A stretch of DNA of 64,000 bases from Cryobacterium roopkundense (GCF_014200405.1 NZ_JACHBQ010000001.1:3596001-3660000), one strand, 5' to 3'; positions 1-14,152 are shown, counted from the stretch's first letter. A program made the numbers and translations. The notes: generated by a model from the sequence alone, not told the origin.

Positions 1-281
1 CCACCGAGGTCGCGCTTGATCGCCACGCTGATCGTGCCCTGGCCCTCGGAGTCGACGCTCGGCGGGCGGCAGATCGAGTAGCTGCGGCGCAGCTCGTGGC
101 CGTCGATGGTGGCGCGCAGGGCGAGGTGCTGGCCCGGCGCGTAGTCGAAGGAGCCGCGGAGCTCATCGGGAACCGCGAAGGTCACCTCCACGCTGTCGGC
201 GGTGAGCTGGCGCACATCGGAGACGGTGAGGGTATGGAAACGCGCACGGTGCTTCGTCGCACCCAGATTCGTTGCAGTCAT
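1..281 (-). CDS. paaE: Phenylacetyl-CoA epoxidase reductase subunit PaaE (partial, N-terminal part)
   Basis: Only the first 94 residues are in the window; the gene runs off the left edge. PaaE is the ferredoxin-NADP reductase-like subunit that passes electrons from NADPH to the di-iron centre of the PaaABCE ring epoxidase in the cytoplasm. The visible part is the start of an FAD-binding barrel, with YAPGQHL at about residues 47-53 and the flavin-contacting RRSYSICRPP at about 65-74. The C-terminal NAD and 2Fe-2S domains are not visible. The ATG at 281 lies two bases after the paaD stop, so it is the last visible gene of a tightly packed paaABCDE operon. The call rests on the motifs plus the context. 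Confidence 0.93.
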   Translation of the reverse strand, partial: MTATNLGATKHRARFHTLTVSDVRQLTADSVEVTFAVPDELRGSFDYAPGQHLALRATIDGHELRRSYSICRPPSVDSEGQGTISVAIKRDLG

Positions 282-283
282 GG

Positions 284-823
284 TCACAGCACCTTGAAGT
301 AGTCGAAGGGTTCGAGACACGCCTTGCACTCGTAGAGCGACTTGCAGGAGGTCGAACCGAAATGGGCGAGTTCACGCGTGTTCAGGGAATTGCAGCGCGG
401 GCACTTGACCGCGAGCTGGAGGCGCACGGGGCCCGCGGGGCCGGAGGGCCGGGCGGTGGCGTGCCCGGTCGGAGCGGCAATGCCGTACTCCTCGAGCTTC
501 TTCTTGCCGTCGTCGCTCATCCAGTCCGTGGTCCACGCGGGGCTCAGCACGAGCCGCACCGAGACGTTTTCGTAGCCGGCAGCGGTGAGCGCCGCGAATA
601 CGTCGTCGCGCATGGCGTCGAGGGCGGGGCATCCGCTGTAGGTAGGTGTGAGGGAAACGTCGACGCCGGTCGCGGTGACGCTCACCGAGCGCAGCACGCC
701 GAGGTCTTCGATCGTGAGCACCGGGATTTCCGGGTCGACAACAGTTGCGGCCACGGCCCAGGCCCGCAGCGAGGCGTCGTCGGTGGGCCGGGGCCGGGCG
801 GCGGTTTCGTGAATGGTCACCAT
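284..823 (-). CDS. paaD: Phenylacetyl-CoA epoxidase assembly protein PaaD
   Basis: A 179-residue protein of the DUF59/MIP18 (SufT-like) family, thought to help mature the metal centres of the phenylacetyl-CoA epoxidase rather than catalyse. The N-terminal half carries the DUF59 signature (DPEIPVLTIEDLGVL, about residues 26-40). The C-terminal end is a zinc-ribbon-like segment with CPRC at about 141-144, Cys160 and CKAC at about 166-169, as usual for PaaD. The ATG at 823 overlaps the paaC stop by 7 nt (ATGGTGA), so translation is probably coupled. An in-frame upstream extension exists but would run deep into paaC and was not used. Confidence 0.95.
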   Translation of the reverse strand: MVTIHETAARPRPTDDASLRAWAVAATVVDPEIPVLTIEDLGVLRSVSVTATGVDVSLTPTYSGCPALDAMRDDVFAALTAAGYENVSVRLVLSPAWTTDWMSDDGKKKLEEYGIAAPTGHATARPSGPAGPVRLQLAVKCPRCNSLNTRELAHFGSTSCKSLYECKACLEPFDYFKVL

Positions 824-1644
824 GATGCGCCCGGGTGTGCCCGCGCGAGAACCTGCATCTCGGCGAGCATCAGGCCGAGGTGCTCGGAGTGCACGCCGCG
901 GCGACCGCCGCCCTGGGCGATGAAGCCGCGGGGTTCCTCGAGTTCTGCCTCGGCGAACACCGGCGCGATGGCCAGGTCGAAGACCTCTCGCAGGCTCGAC
1001 GGCCGCACGGCGACGCCCTCGAGCCGGTCGAGCAGGGGCTCGTCGCGGAACATCTCGTCCACGTAGGGCCACATGTCGGAGAAGGCCACGATCATGCGGC
1101 GGCGGGATTCGTCGGTGCCCAGCGAGAGCCGCAGCACCCATTGCACGGAGTGATCGCGGTGGTAGTCGACCTCCTTGGCGGCCTTGTCGGAGATCGCCGC
1201 GAGGGTGGCATCGGAGGAGTCGCGCAGCCGGGTGTAAAGCTCGAAGAGGAAGTGCGACACGATGAACTGCCGCGCGATGGTGTGCGCGAAATCGCCGTTG
1301 GGCTGCTCGACGAGCTGCAGCGAACGCCACTCGGGCTCGTCGCGCCAGTAGGCGAGGTCGTCCTCGGTCTTCCCCGAGGCCGAACCTGCATAGTGCAGCA
1401 GAGCGCGGGCGTGCCCAATCAGGTCGAGGGCGATGTTTCCGAGGGCCACGTCTTCCTCGAGCTCGGGGGCGCGGGAGATCCAGGAGCCTAGGCGCTGCGA
1501 GAGTACGAGGGAGTCGTCGCCGAGCCAGAGCGCGTATTCCGCGACGTCGGGCGAGGCAACGGATGCCGAGGCGATCAGTTCGTCGGGAAGTATTGCCACG
1601 TCTACCTGGGCGTGACCGTGCACGTCGTCGGTGTGTGAACTCAT
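817..1644 (-). CDS. paaC: Phenylacetyl-CoA epoxidase structural subunit PaaC
   Basis: A 275-residue ferritin-like helical protein, the non-catalytic partner that forms the PaaAC heterodimers of the epoxidase. Typical stretches are YALWLGDDSLVLSQRL near residue 31, ALGNIALDLIGHARALLHYA near 60, and DYHRDHSVQWVLRL near 145. The start at 1644 makes an ATGA overlap with the end of paaB; an in-frame extension to 1773 would lie wholly inside paaB and is rejected. Length matches the family (about 250-280). Confidence 0.95.
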   Translation of the reverse strand: MSSHTDDVHGHAQVDVAILPDELIASASVASPDVAEYALWLGDDSLVLSQRLGSWISRAPELEEDVALGNIALDLIGHARALLHYAGSASGKTEDDLAYWRDEPEWRSLQLVEQPNGDFAHTIARQFIVSHFLFELYTRLRDSSDATLAAISDKAAKEVDYHRDHSVQWVLRLSLGTDESRRRMIVAFSDMWPYVDEMFRDEPLLDRLEGVAVRPSSLREVFDLAIAPVFAEAELEEPRGFIAQGGGRRGVHSEHLGLMLAEMQVLARAHPGASW

Positions 1645-1946
1645 AGGTGCTTCACGCCCTCGCTCTTGGAGTAGTAGCTCGCGTGGCGGTAGTTCTTGCC
1701 GGCAGGCGACTCGAAGAAGGCGCCCTTGGCGTCGGGGTCGCTCGTGGTGATGGCCGCGGCGGGTACGACCCACACCGACACGCCCTCGGCACGACGGGTG
1801 TAGAGGTCACGGGCGTTGCGCACGGCGAGAATCTCGTCGGGGGCGTGTAGCGAGCCGACGTGCACGTGGCTCAGGCCACGGTTGGAACGAACGAAGACTT
1901 CCCAGAGGGGCCAAATTTCAGCTGCGGAATCGCCGGGCGCGGTCAT
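1641..1946 (-). CDS. paaB: Phenylacetyl-CoA epoxidase subunit PaaB
   Basis: A 101-residue protein, the usual size for PaaB, the small subunit that bridges PaaAC dimers in the epoxidase complex. The family pattern is clear: [20 protein letters not shown] at about residues 12-31, then ALHAPDE-like and NARDLYTRR segments, and a C-terminal [13 protein letters not shown]. Its ATG overlaps the paaA stop by 4 nt (ATGA) and its stop overlaps the paaC start by 4 nt, which makes translational coupling along the operon likely. Confidence 0.95.
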   Translation of the reverse strand: MTAPGDSAAEIWPLWEVFVRSNRGLSHVHVGSLHAPDEILAVRNARDLYTRRAEGVSVWVVPAAAITTSDPDAKGAFFESPAGKNYRHASYYSKSEGVKHL

Positions 1947-2944
1947 GAGGCCACCATTTCAGATCGTTCGGACTGTTTACGGGCATACTCTGCGGCGGCT
2001 TCGCGAACCCAGGCGCCTTCGTCGTGGGCGTCGCGACGACGCTGCAGGCGCTGGGCGTTGCTCGCGCCGCGGCCCGCGAGAACCTCGTGGAACTCGGCCC
2101 AGTCGATCTCGCCGAGGTCGTACTGCTGGGTTTCTTCGTTCCAGCGCAGGTCGGGGTCGGGCAGCGTGACGCCGAGAACGGCGGCCTGCGGCACGAGCAT
2201 GCCGACGAAACGCTGACGCAGCTCGTCGTTGGAGTGGCGCTTGATCTTCCACGCCATCGACTGGGCGGAGTTGGGCGAGTCGTCGTCGGGCGGGCCGAAC
2301 ATCATGAGCGCGGGCCAGTACCACCGGTTCACGGATTCCTGCGCCATGGCGCGCTGTTCCTCGGTGCCCTGCATGAGCTCGAGCAGAATCTCGAAGCCCT
2401 GGCGCTGGTGGAAGGATTCTTCCTTGCAGATGCGCACCATTGCACGGCCGTAGGGGCCGTAGCTCGCGCGGCAGAGGGGCACCTGGTTGCAGATGGCGGC
2501 GCCGTCGACGAGCCAGCCAATCGAGCCCATGTCGGCCCAGGTCGGGGTGGGGTAGTTGAAGATCGAGGAGTAACGCGCCTTGCCAGCGATGAGCGCTTCC
2601 GTCATGCCGTCGCGAGTGGCGCCGAGGGTCTGGGCGGCGGAGTAGAGGTAGAGGCCGTGGCCGGCTTCGTCCTGCACCTTGGCCATCAGGATCGCCTTGC
2701 GCTTCAGGCTCGGGGCGCGGGTGATCCAGTTCGACTCCGGCTGCATGCCGATGATCTCGGAGTGCGCGTGCTGCGAAATCTGGCGCACGAGTGACTTGCG
2801 GTAGGCCTCGGGCATCCAGTCACGGGGCTCAATGCGCGAGTCCGCGGCAATGAGATCGTTGAACTGCTGCTCGTCAGCCGAAATCGCAGAACTCTCCGCG
2901 GAGGCATCCGGTGCAAGGGCATACGGCCCTGCGGGGGTTGTCAT
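1943..2944 (-). CDS. paaA: Phenylacetyl-CoA epoxidase catalytic subunit PaaA
   Basis: The catalytic di-iron subunit that epoxidises the aromatic ring of phenylacetyl-CoA. With the chosen start it has 333 residues. Iron ligand motifs are visible as DEAGH (Glu93, His96) and EESFH (Glu176, His179), with an earlier SEIIG glutamate near residue 63. Two adjacent ATG codons occur (2947 and 2944); the AGGAG at 2955-2951 sits 6 nt before the second, which is preferred. First gene of the paaABCDE operon. A TetR-type operator and a TATACT -10-like hexamer lie just upstream, so induction by release of a repressor is expected. Confidence 0.96.
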   Translation of the reverse strand: MTTPAGPYALAPDASAESSAISADEQQFNDLIAADSRIEPRDWMPEAYRKSLVRQISQHAHSEIIGMQPESNWITRAPSLKRKAILMAKVQDEAGHGLYLYSAAQTLGATRDGMTEALIAGKARYSSIFNYPTPTWADMGSIGWLVDGAAICNQVPLCRASYGPYGRAMVRICKEESFHQRQGFEILLELMQGTEEQRAMAQESVNRWYWPALMMFGPPDDDSPNSAQSMAWKIKRHSNDELRQRFVGMLVPQAAVLGVTLPDPDLRWNEETQQYDLGEIDWAEFHEVLAGRGASNAQRLQRRRDAHDEGAWVREAAAEYARKQSERSEMVAS

Positions 2945-3002
2945 CATTGACTCCTGGTCGTCGTTGGCGCTCGTGAGTTTTACAGACGGCGGGGAAATCT
3001 TT

Positions 3003-3026
3003 CCCAACCGATCGTTCAGTTAGTAT
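3003..3026. promoter_or_regulatory. Predicted PaaR-type operator between paaA and paaI
   Basis: An imperfect inverted repeat, AACCGATCGTTCAGTTAG, lies in the divergent paaA-paaI intergenic region and overlaps a TATACT-like -10 (minus strand, about 3027-3022). Almost the same sequence, AACCGACCGTTCGGAAAG, sits in front of the thiolase-paaH-paaZ operon at about 23465. The TetR gene at 4940 is the natural candidate binder. The site is read from sequence similarity only. Confidence 0.65.
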
Positions 3027-3108
3027 ATAGTCACACTATCGGCGCGGCAAGCCCCGCCGCCAGCACAAAGTTTTCACACACCGGTCACTCAACGAGGAGA
3101 ACCCCCAC

Positions 3109-3564
3109 TTGGATGCATCACCGCAGACAGCAGCACCGGGCGACCCTACGGTGCCCGCACATCACGCCATGATGAAGCGTGATCGGGCCTCCGCTGCCCT
3201 CGGCATGGTCGTGGAACACACCGAGCCCGGCGGCGCGATCGTCTCCATGCTTATCCGAGACGACATGCTCAACGGATTCGACGTCACCCACGGCGGCATG
3301 GTCTTTGCCCTCGCCGACACTGCATTCGCTATTGCCTGCAACGACGACCACCACGTCACGCTCGCCGCCGGCGCCGACATCAGCTTTCTGAAGCCCACCA
3401 CGCTCGGTCAGACTCTCACCGCAACCGCCGTACTCCGCACCAAGAGTGGGCGTTCCGGACTGTACGACGTGCGCGTAACCGACGAGCACAACGTTCCCAT
3501 CGCGGAATTCCGCGGTCGCAGTCGCACCACGAACCTCGCTACGCCCACCCGCGCCCACAACTAA
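3109..3564 (+). CDS. paaI: Hydroxyphenylacetyl-CoA / acyl-CoA thioesterase PaaI
   Basis: A 151-residue hotdog-fold thioesterase. In the phenylacetate pathway it hydrolyses stalled ring-hydroxylated or epoxidised CoA esters, freeing CoA. The catalytic signature is visible as GFDVTHGGMVFALADTAF, with His61-Gly62 and Asp70. The start is a TTG at 3109 placed about 9 nt after GAGGAG; the next in-frame ATG pair (3169) would remove 20 residues and has no comparable ribosome site. It is divergent from paaA and 18 nt upstream of paaK, so paaI-paaK form a transcription unit. Confidence 0.92.
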   Translation: MDASPQTAAPGDPTVPAHHAMMKRDRASAALGMVVEHTEPGGAIVSMLIRDDMLNGFDVTHGGMVFALADTAFAIACNDDHHVTLAAGADISFLKPTTLGQTLTATAVLRTKSGRSGLYDVRVTDEHNVPIAEFRGRSRTTNLATPTRAHN

Positions 3565-3582
3565 CCTGCTCCCGGAGGCACC

Positions 3583-4902
3583 ATGTCAACGCTGACCAAG
3601 ACTCGCCTGCACGCCCCGTCCCTCGACGAACTCGACCCGGAAGAGCGCATGTCCAGGGACGAGATTCTCGCCCTGCAGCTGCGCCGCATACAGCAGACCG
3701 TGCGGCACGCCTACGCGAACGTGCCTCTCTATACGCGCAAGTTCGATGCTGCCGGCGTGCACCCCGACGACATTCGCACCCTCGACGATGTGCAGCGCCT
3801 CCCCTTCACCACGAAGGAAGACCTCCGGGTCTCGTACCCCTTCGGCATGTTCGCTGTGCCGATGGACCAGGTCGCGCGCATTCACACGTCTTCAGGCACC
3901 ACCGGGCTGCCCACCGTCGTGGGCTACACCAAGCAGGACCTGCGCAACTGGGCCGGCCTCGTGGCCCGCAGCTTGCGAGCCTCGGGCGTTCGCCCGGGCA
4001 TGAAGGTGCACAACGCCTACGGCTACGGCCTCTTCACCGGCGGACTCGGCGCCCACGCGGGCATCGAAGCCCTCGGCGCTGTTGCCATCCCCATGTCAGG
4101 CGGGCAGACCAACAAGCAGGTCCAGATGATCAATGACTTCCAGCCCGACGTTATCCTCTCCACCCCCAGCTACCTGTTGACGATAACGGATGCCATGGTG
4201 GCCGCCGGTCTCGACCCTCGCCGCTCCAGCCTCAAGGCCGGCGTGCTCGGCGCCGAGCCGTGGACCAACCAGCTGCGCCTCGAGCTCGAAGAGCGCCTCG
4301 ACTTCGATGCGCTCGACATCTACGGCCTCAGCGAAGTGATGGGCCCGGGAGTCGGTAACGAGTGCATCGAGTCGAAGGACGGCCCGCACCTCTGGGAAGA
4401 CCACTTCTACCCTGAGATCATCGACGGCGAATCCTGCCGCACACTCGGCGAGGGCGACACTGGTGAGCTCGTGTTCACGTCGCTCACCAAACAGGCATTC
4501 CCCGTTATCCGCTACCGTACGCGCGATCTCACCCGCCTGCTCCCGGGCACGGCCCGACCCGGCATGCGCCGCATGGAGAAGATCACGGGGCGCAACGACG
4601 ACATGATCATCCTGCGCGGCGTGAACCTTTTCCCCACCCAGATCGAGGAGATTGTGCTCAGCATCGAGCACCTCTCTCCGCACTTCATTCTCGAGCTCAC
4701 CAAGCCCGGACGCATGGACGAGCTGACCGTGCGCATCGAACGCCACGAACACGCCGACGGCGCTTCGTCCGACACCGCGCGCCGGGCGCTGATCAACCGC
4801 ATCAAGGACCAGATCGGCTCCAGCGTCAATGTAGAGATCGCTGAGCCCGGCACCCTCGAGCGCAGCGTCGGCAAGCTCAAGCGCGTCTACGACCTGCGCT
4901 AA
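3583..4902 (+). CDS. paaK: Phenylacetate-CoA ligase PaaK
   Basis: A 439-residue adenylate-forming enzyme that activates phenylacetate to phenylacetyl-CoA with ATP, the entry step of the pathway. The phosphate-binding loop is HTSSGTTGLPTVVGYT at about residues 101-116, the second core motif is YGLSEVMGPGVGNEC near 246, and a C-terminal ITGRNDDMIILRGVNLFP hinge with a small C-terminal domain follows. Length matches the family (about 430-440). A CGGAGG ribosome site lies just upstream of the ATG. It follows paaI and precedes the TetR gene. Confidence 0.96.
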   Translation: MSTLTKTRLHAPSLDELDPEERMSRDEILALQLRRIQQTVRHAYANVPLYTRKFDAAGVHPDDIRTLDDVQRLPFTTKEDLRVSYPFGMFAVPMDQVARIHTSSGTTGLPTVVGYTKQDLRNWAGLVARSLRASGVRPGMKVHNAYGYGLFTGGLGAHAGIEALGAVAIPMSGGQTNKQVQMINDFQPDVILSTPSYLLTITDAMVAAGLDPRRSSLKAGVLGAEPWTNQLRLELEERLDFDALDIYGLSEVMGPGVGNECIESKDGPHLWEDHFYPEIIDGESCRTLGEGDTGELVFTSLTKQAFPVIRYRTRDLTRLLPGTARPGMRRMEKITGRNDDMIILRGVNLFPTQIEEIVLSIEHLSPHFILELTKPGRMDELTVRIERHEHADGASSDTARRALINRIKDQIGSSVNVEIAEPGTLERSVGKLKRVYDLR

Positions 4903-4939
4903 CCGGGGGTTTCGCGCCCTGCGTGAGAGAATGTGAACA

Positions 4940-5542
4940 ATGTCTGACGTGACCACAACCAAGCGCGGGCGCCCCGGTTACGACCAGCGCGCAATTCTCG
5001 ATATCGCGGTCGCGGCCTTCAACGAGTATGGCTACGACGCCACCTCGATGGGAGTCCTGGCGGCACGCCTCGACCTGTCGAAGGCCGCCATCTACCACCA
5101 CTTTTCCTCCAAGGAAGAGCTGCTGGCCTTGGCCCTCAACGAGGCCCTCACCGGCCTCGAGGGTGTCCTTCTCGAAGAGGGCGCTCTCGACGGCGCCGCC
5201 ATCGACCGGCTGGCCTACGTGCTTCGCGGCGCCGTTCAGGTGCTGACCGCGAAGCTGCCTTCTGTGACCCTGCTCCTTCGAGTGCGAGGCAACTCCGACG
5301 TCGAGCGACAGGCCCTCACACGCCGGCGCGCTTTCGACCGCGCCGTCTCGGCCCTGGTCGTACAGGCACGAGAAGAGGGCACCATTCGAGCGGATGTCGA
5401 CCCCCGGATCGTCACCCGCCTCGTCTTCGGCATGGTCAACTCCATCGCGGAGTGGTACCGGCCCGAGGGGCCCGAAGATGCGGCGGAACTCGCCGACGAC
5501 GTGCTCAAGCTTGCCCTCGACGGCCTGCGAATGCCCCGCTAA
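4940..5542 (+). CDS. TetR-family regulator, probable phenylacetate repressor
   Basis: A 200-residue TetR-type repressor. The helix-turn-helix is at about residues 17-60 (AILDIAVAAFNEYGYDATS, then LDLSKAAIYHHFSSKEEL) and the remainder is a helical ligand-binding domain. It lies 37 nt after paaK in the same direction. The position and the operator copies in front of paaA and of the thiolase operon suggest it is the actinobacterial PaaR, which would be released by phenylacetyl-CoA. Ligand and targets are inferred, not seen. Confidence 0.88.
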   Translation: MSDVTTTKRGRPGYDQRAILDIAVAAFNEYGYDATSMGVLAARLDLSKAAIYHHFSSKEELLALALNEALTGLEGVLLEEGALDGAAIDRLAYVLRGAVQVLTAKLPSVTLLLRVRGNSDVERQALTRRRAFDRAVSALVVQAREEGTIRADVDPRIVTRLVFGMVNSIAEWYRPEGPEDAAELADDVLKLALDGLRMPR

Positions 5543-5563
5543 CCCCGCGCCTGCCGTCCCATC

Positions 5564-5672
5564 CCGCTGGTCGAGGAGCGAGGCACGAGCGCCTCGAGAC
5601 CACGCGAGCCGACTCTCGGACTCGGCTCGCGTGGTCTCGATCGCTCCTTCGTCGCGCCTCGACCGGCGAGCA
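5564..5672. repeat. Dispersed palindromic intergenic repeat, copy 1
   Basis: A stretch that begins CCCGCTGGTCGAGGAGCGAG and ends CGCGCCTCGACCGGCGAG, with internal complementary halves (GGTCTCGA / TCGAGACC), so it can fold on itself. A close, longer copy lies in the opposite orientation at about 11803-11940, on the other side of the rRNA operon. It has no coding potential of its own. Such CTGGTCGAG...CTCGACCAG repeats are common between genes in Microbacteriaceae. Confidence 0.75.
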
Positions 5673-5684
5673 GGGGGGTTAACG

Positions 5685-5716
5685 AGAGAAGGCCACCCCG
5701 TGGGGTGGCCTTCTCT
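5685..5716. terminator. Strong hairpin between TetR gene and 5S rRNA, likely rRNA operon terminator
   Basis: A perfect 15-bp stem (AGAGAAGGCCACCCC with its complement) closed by a 2-nt loop lies 16 nt past the predicted 3' end of 5S rRNA. On the plus strand it is followed by GTTGTTTCT, so it may stop transcripts from both sides. It separates convergent units. Confidence 0.85.
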
Positions 5717-5732
5717 GTTGTTTCTAAGTTAA

Positions 5733-5851
5733 GTCCGGCGGTGTCCTACTCTCCCACAGGGTCCCCCCTGCAGTACCATCGGCGCAAAGAGTCTTAGCTT
5801 CCGGGTTCGGAATGTGACCGGGCGTTTCCCTCTTGCTATAGCCGCCGAAAC
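5733..5851 (-). rRNA. rrf: 5S ribosomal RNA
   Basis: About 119 nt. Read on the minus strand it starts GTTTCGGCGGC, holds the conserved CCGAACCCGGAAGCTAAG core and ends GGACACCGCCGGAC, complementary to the start. It is the last gene of the operon. Ends are estimated to within a few bases. Confidence 0.95.
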
Positions 5852-5925
5852 ATCTTTCGATGGTTCGAACAAACTTATACAAATGTATATTCAGTTCATA
5901 TGAACTGTGTTGTTGTTCTCGACCG

Positions 5926-5963
5926 TACATCGAGAACCACATAGTGGACGCATAGCAGCTTCT
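5926..5963 (-). other. 3' strand of the 23S precursor processing stem
   Basis: In the transcript the 23S-5S spacer holds CTATGCGTCCACTATGTGG followed by TTCTCGATGTACGG. This is complementary, over roughly 30 positions with few mismatches, to CCGTACTTTGAGAACTACAC...GTGGACGCGAGCA upstream of 23S (about 9213-9252). The pair would form the long stem normally cleaved by RNase III during 23S maturation. Confidence 0.8.
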
Positions 5964-5976
5964 TCAAACTGAGTGT

Positions 5977-11075
<5,099 letters not shown>

Positions 11076-11316
11076 GTTTGAATAGCTCCCGAATCCATAT
11101 AAATACAAACACGGTGCCCATCTAGTGCAATAACCAGCCGGAATAGGCCAAGAAACTGCAAGTTTGAAACTGACAGAACAAATCATTACTGACTTGCTTT
11201 GTTTGTTTGCGTGATCGAAACCACGACTTTCAATTGTTATTCCAAAGGAATCTCATTGGCTGCTACCCGCTAGAAACGGGACCACAACCACGAGGTTTTT
11301 TGGCATTTGACATTGT

Positions 11317-11338
11317 GCACGCTGTTGAGTTCTCAAGG
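11317..11338 (-). other. 5' strand of the 16S precursor processing stem
   Basis: The leader transcript contains CCTTGAGAACTCAACAGCGTGC. The spacer after 16S contains GCACGCTGTTGGGTCCTGAGG (plus positions 9361-9341 read in reverse). The two pair with 18 of about 21 positions, forming the outer stem that encloses 16S rRNA. The similar GAGAAC element before 23S suggests a shared processing or antitermination signal. Confidence 0.75.
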
Positions 11339-11640
11339 ATCGGACGCACCCAGCCGCCGGCCACACAGACCATTGCACTGAAGCACTTCACTTGTTTCGT
11401 GTAGCCCCACCCACACCCAAAGGCCTGGAATGAAACTTCATCAAGCCAAACACACCTGCAAAGCAGAAGATTTAGACTTGGGATTGGTCCCGCATGAGGC
11501 CGAAAAGCTAAGCAGCTTTCCGCACCTGTGGGGTGACTTAGATGACATTACGGCCAATCCCCCCACCACGCAAATCAGCCCCCCCTTTTCCCCACATCCC
11601 GGGCGCGTCGCCCCCAACCCACCGAACCCAACACCCGCTC
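11339..11640 (-). other. rRNA leader and promoter region
   Basis: This gene-free stretch upstream of 16S must hold the rRNA promoter(s) and leader. No hexamer pair with good spacing could be chosen with confidence. No reading frame here looks like a conserved protein. Confidence 0.5.
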
Positions 11641-11645
11641 ACCCG

Positions 11646-12038
11646 GTCTCGACACGCGCGCCAGCGCGCACTCCTCGAACAGCGACAGCGATAGGACATG
11701 CGCCCCGCGGCTTCCCCGCTTCCGCTGGTCGTGTCTCGACAGCTGAGGAGGCGCTTCGCGCCATCGTGGAATGCGGAAACAGGCCGCGTTTCGCTTTCCC
11801 CCTCCCGCTGGTCGAGGCGCGACGAAGGAGCGCTTGGATCGAGCTTGTCGAGATCGAGACCCGGCAAGCCGAGTCTGAGAGTCGGCCTGCGCGGCCTCGA
11901 GACGCTCGTGCCTCGCTCCTCGACCAGCGAGACGGGAAAGACGCCGCACTTCCCCAGAAGACCCCGCAAGCCAACTCCGCGGGTCGACTCACGACGTCTC
12001 GACACGCGCGCCAGCGCGCACTCCTCGACCAGCGACAG
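11646..12038. repeat. Cluster of dispersed palindromic repeats upstream of the rRNA operon
   Basis: Three related parts. Two near-identical units of about 41 bp (GTCTCGACACGCGCGCCAGC... ending CAGCGACA) lie at 11646-11686 and 11996-12037. Between them, about 11803-11940, is an inverted and slightly longer copy of the repeat found at 5564-5672, starting CCCGCTGGTCGAGGCGCGAC and ending CTCCTCGACCAGCGAG. The region 12040-12180 is GC-rich with no gene. The open frames crossing it are produced by the repeats. Confidence 0.75.
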
Positions 12039-12289
12039 AAGGGGGGACCGTCGCTCGCGGCGACCGATGCGAGGGAGGGGGCGCCGGGCGCGGCGACCGG
12101 CGCGGAGAGTGGGCGCGGGTCCGGGAATGGGGCGGCCCCGAATGGGGGGCGTGGGTCCTCATTCATGCCGACTGTGGGCACGTGGGGACGGCTGATAAAT
12201 TGACGGAACAGGGGCAATCGGGCGCCGAACGTCGCGTCCAGTCAGGAACGCAGCACGCCACTACGCCGGAACGATTGAGGAGCACTTCC

Positions 12290-12865
12290 ATGAGAATTAC
12301 CTGCCCGTACTGCCATTCGGATGCCACTCTCGCGCCGAACGCCGCTCACATCGAGAATGGCCCTCTTCCCCTCTACGCGCTGGCCTGCTCGGGGTGCGAC
12401 CGCTCGAGTGTGCGGCGCGACAACCAGGATTTGCTCGTTGCCGCCCTCGTCGGGAGCCGCCACGGGAGCGGCACCCACGAACTCACTGTCACGGCCGAGC
12501 ACGGTGGCCTCGTCTATTTTCATACCGACCCGACCGGTCGCAGCACCCCCACGCTCGAGCACTCCGACTTACTGGAGTTCGTCACGCGCAGCATCGGTGC
12601 CTCGCAATCATTCACCCTGCTCCTTCGCACCATGGAGGTAGGGGCACGTTTCGCGTCGCCTCACGGCAACATCCCGTACAAGGCCGTGCGCGGTTGGGTC
12701 GTTGTCGATGGGGAGATCCATGCGCTCACTCGCCATGAGGCATGGGCGGAGTCCTGCCGAGAGGCGGACTTCGAAATGCCTCCCGGGCCCGAAGACGGCG
12801 TGCACTACGTCGACGCCGACGCCATCAACCGTCCGTACCAGTGGAGGATGACCGCCGTCAGCTGA
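12290..12865 (+). CDS. Unrecognised protein with N-terminal zinc-ribbon motif
   Basis: A 191-residue cytoplasmic protein that I do not recognise. The first residues give MRITCPYCHSD and, about 27 residues later, CSGC, a likely zinc-binding pair. The rest is mixed alpha/beta with no familiar motif and no membrane segment or signal peptide. The ATG at 12290 follows GAGGAG by 7 nt and begins with the CPYC motif; a longer in-frame start at 12182 has no ribosome site. It stands alone between the rRNA leader and the LtrA-like gene. Confidence 0.7.
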   Translation: MRITCPYCHSDATLAPNAAHIENGPLPLYALACSGCDRSSVRRDNQDLLVAALVGSRHGSGTHELTVTAEHGGLVYFHTDPTGRSTPTLEHSDLLEFVTRSIGASQSFTLLLRTMEVGARFASPHGNIPYKAVRGWVVVDGEIHALTRHEAWAESCREADFEMPPGPEDGVHYVDADAINRPYQWRMTAVS

Positions 12866-12904
12866 CCTGATGACAGGGTTCTGCGTGACACGCGCAGCGT
12901 CGTA

Positions 12905-14152
12905 ATGCAGACTGAAGCGGTGACGCCCCCACAGATAGCAGCCCTCGCCCCGCGCGCTCAGCACTGGGGATTTCGCCGCAACCTGTTGCGGCCGGCAGAC
13001 TCCCATCGGGCCGACCGCGTCACCTACATCGAGCTCTTCTTTGACCTGATCTTTGTGCTGGCGCTGACGCAGTTGTCGCGCTCACTCTCGGAGAATCAGA
13101 CTCTGGTCGGGGCTCTGGAATTCGCCATACTCATGCTCGCCATCTGGTGGATCTGGGTCTACACGACCTGGGTGACGAATTGGCTCAACCCGGTCCGCCT
13201 TCCTGTTCGGGGCATCGTCATCGGGCTTTCGTTCATCGGCCTGGTCATGAGCGCCTCACTCTACGAGTCCTTCGGCGACCGGGGCATCATTTTCGCCGCG
13301 GCGTACGTCAGCGTCCAACTGGGCAGAACCGTCTTCATGCTCCTCGCTGTCGTTCGCCACGATCCCGTGCTGCACCGCACCTTCGTGCGAATTCTCATCT
13401 GGCTCTCGGTCGCCAGCATCTTCTGGATCGTCGGTGCATTTCTTCCACCGGAACCGCGCCTGCTGCTCTGGGCAATCGCTCTCGGAATCGAGTTGTTGTC
13501 GGCCGGCCTCGGTTTTCGGGTACCCGGCCTCGGACGCTCTGGCGTCGAGGACTGGGATCTCTCCGGACCCCACATCGCCGAACGAAGTGCCCTCTTCGTC
13601 ATTATCGCCCTCGGCGAATCACTCCTGGTGACCGGCTTTGCCTTCGTTGAAGAAGACACCTCCCCTCAGACCATCACCGGCATGTTCTTGGCGTTCGTCA
13701 CGGGCGTGGCGATGTGGTGGTTGTACTTCGACCACGCCGAACGAGTTGGCCGTCGGGCGATCGCGGCGTCGACCTCTCCGGGTCGGGTTGCACGGCTCGC
13801 CTACACCTACGTGCACGCCATCATCATCGCCGGAATCGTGCTGACGTCGGTTGCCGACAAGGCGATAATCCTCCATCCGGACGACGAGATGACCACTGCC
13901 ACGACTGTTCTTGCGGTCGGCGGTCCCCTGCTCTACATCGCGGGATTACTCGTGTTTCGACTGGTCGTCGCGAATGAACTTCTCGTCGCGCATCTGGTGG
14001 GCATCGGGCTGCTCGTAGCCGTCATCCCGTTCGCTTCCCTGCTGTCTCCCCTCGGCCTGGGCATCGTGACGACAGGGATCCTGGTGATCACGGCATCATG
14101 GGAGACGATTGTGCGGCTCCGAGAGGGAACGACCGACACGGATGCGGGCTGA
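12905..14152 (+). CDS. LtrA-family (low temperature requirement A) membrane protein
   Basis: A 415-residue integral membrane protein with about ten hydrophobic segments. The family signature RVTYIELFFDLIFVLALTQLS is at about residues 38-58, followed by the WWIWVYTTWVTNW segment near 80. LtrA was named in Listeria for growth at low temperature; its biochemical role is unknown. The start codon is not backed by a clear ribosome site, so the N-terminus is uncertain. It ends 5 bp before the convergent emfourin-like gene. Confidence 0.85.
   Translation: MQTEAVTPPQIAALAPRAQHWGFRRNLLRPADSHRADRVTYIELFFDLIFVLALTQLSRSLSENQTLVGALEFAILMLAIWWIWVYTTWVTNWLNPVRLPVRGIVIGLSFIGLVMSASLYESFGDRGIIFAAAYVSVQLGRTVFMLLAVVRHDPVLHRTFVRILIWLSVASIFWIVGAFLPPEPRLLLWAIALGIELLSAGLGFRVPGLGRSGVEDWDLSGPHIAERSALFVIIALGESLLVTGFAFVEEDTSPQTITGMFLAFVTGVAMWWLYFDHAERVGRRAIAASTSPGRVARLAYTYVHAIIIAGIVLTSVADKAIILHPDDEMTTATTVLAVGGPLLYIAGLLVFRLVVANELLVAHLVGIGLLVAVIPFASLLSPLGLGIVTTGILVITASWETIVRLREGTTDTDAG

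Noticed and set aside
11646..12038. Coding frames with SRWSR/LLDQR-type peptides
   Set aside because: They come from the dispersed nucleotide repeat read in different frames.
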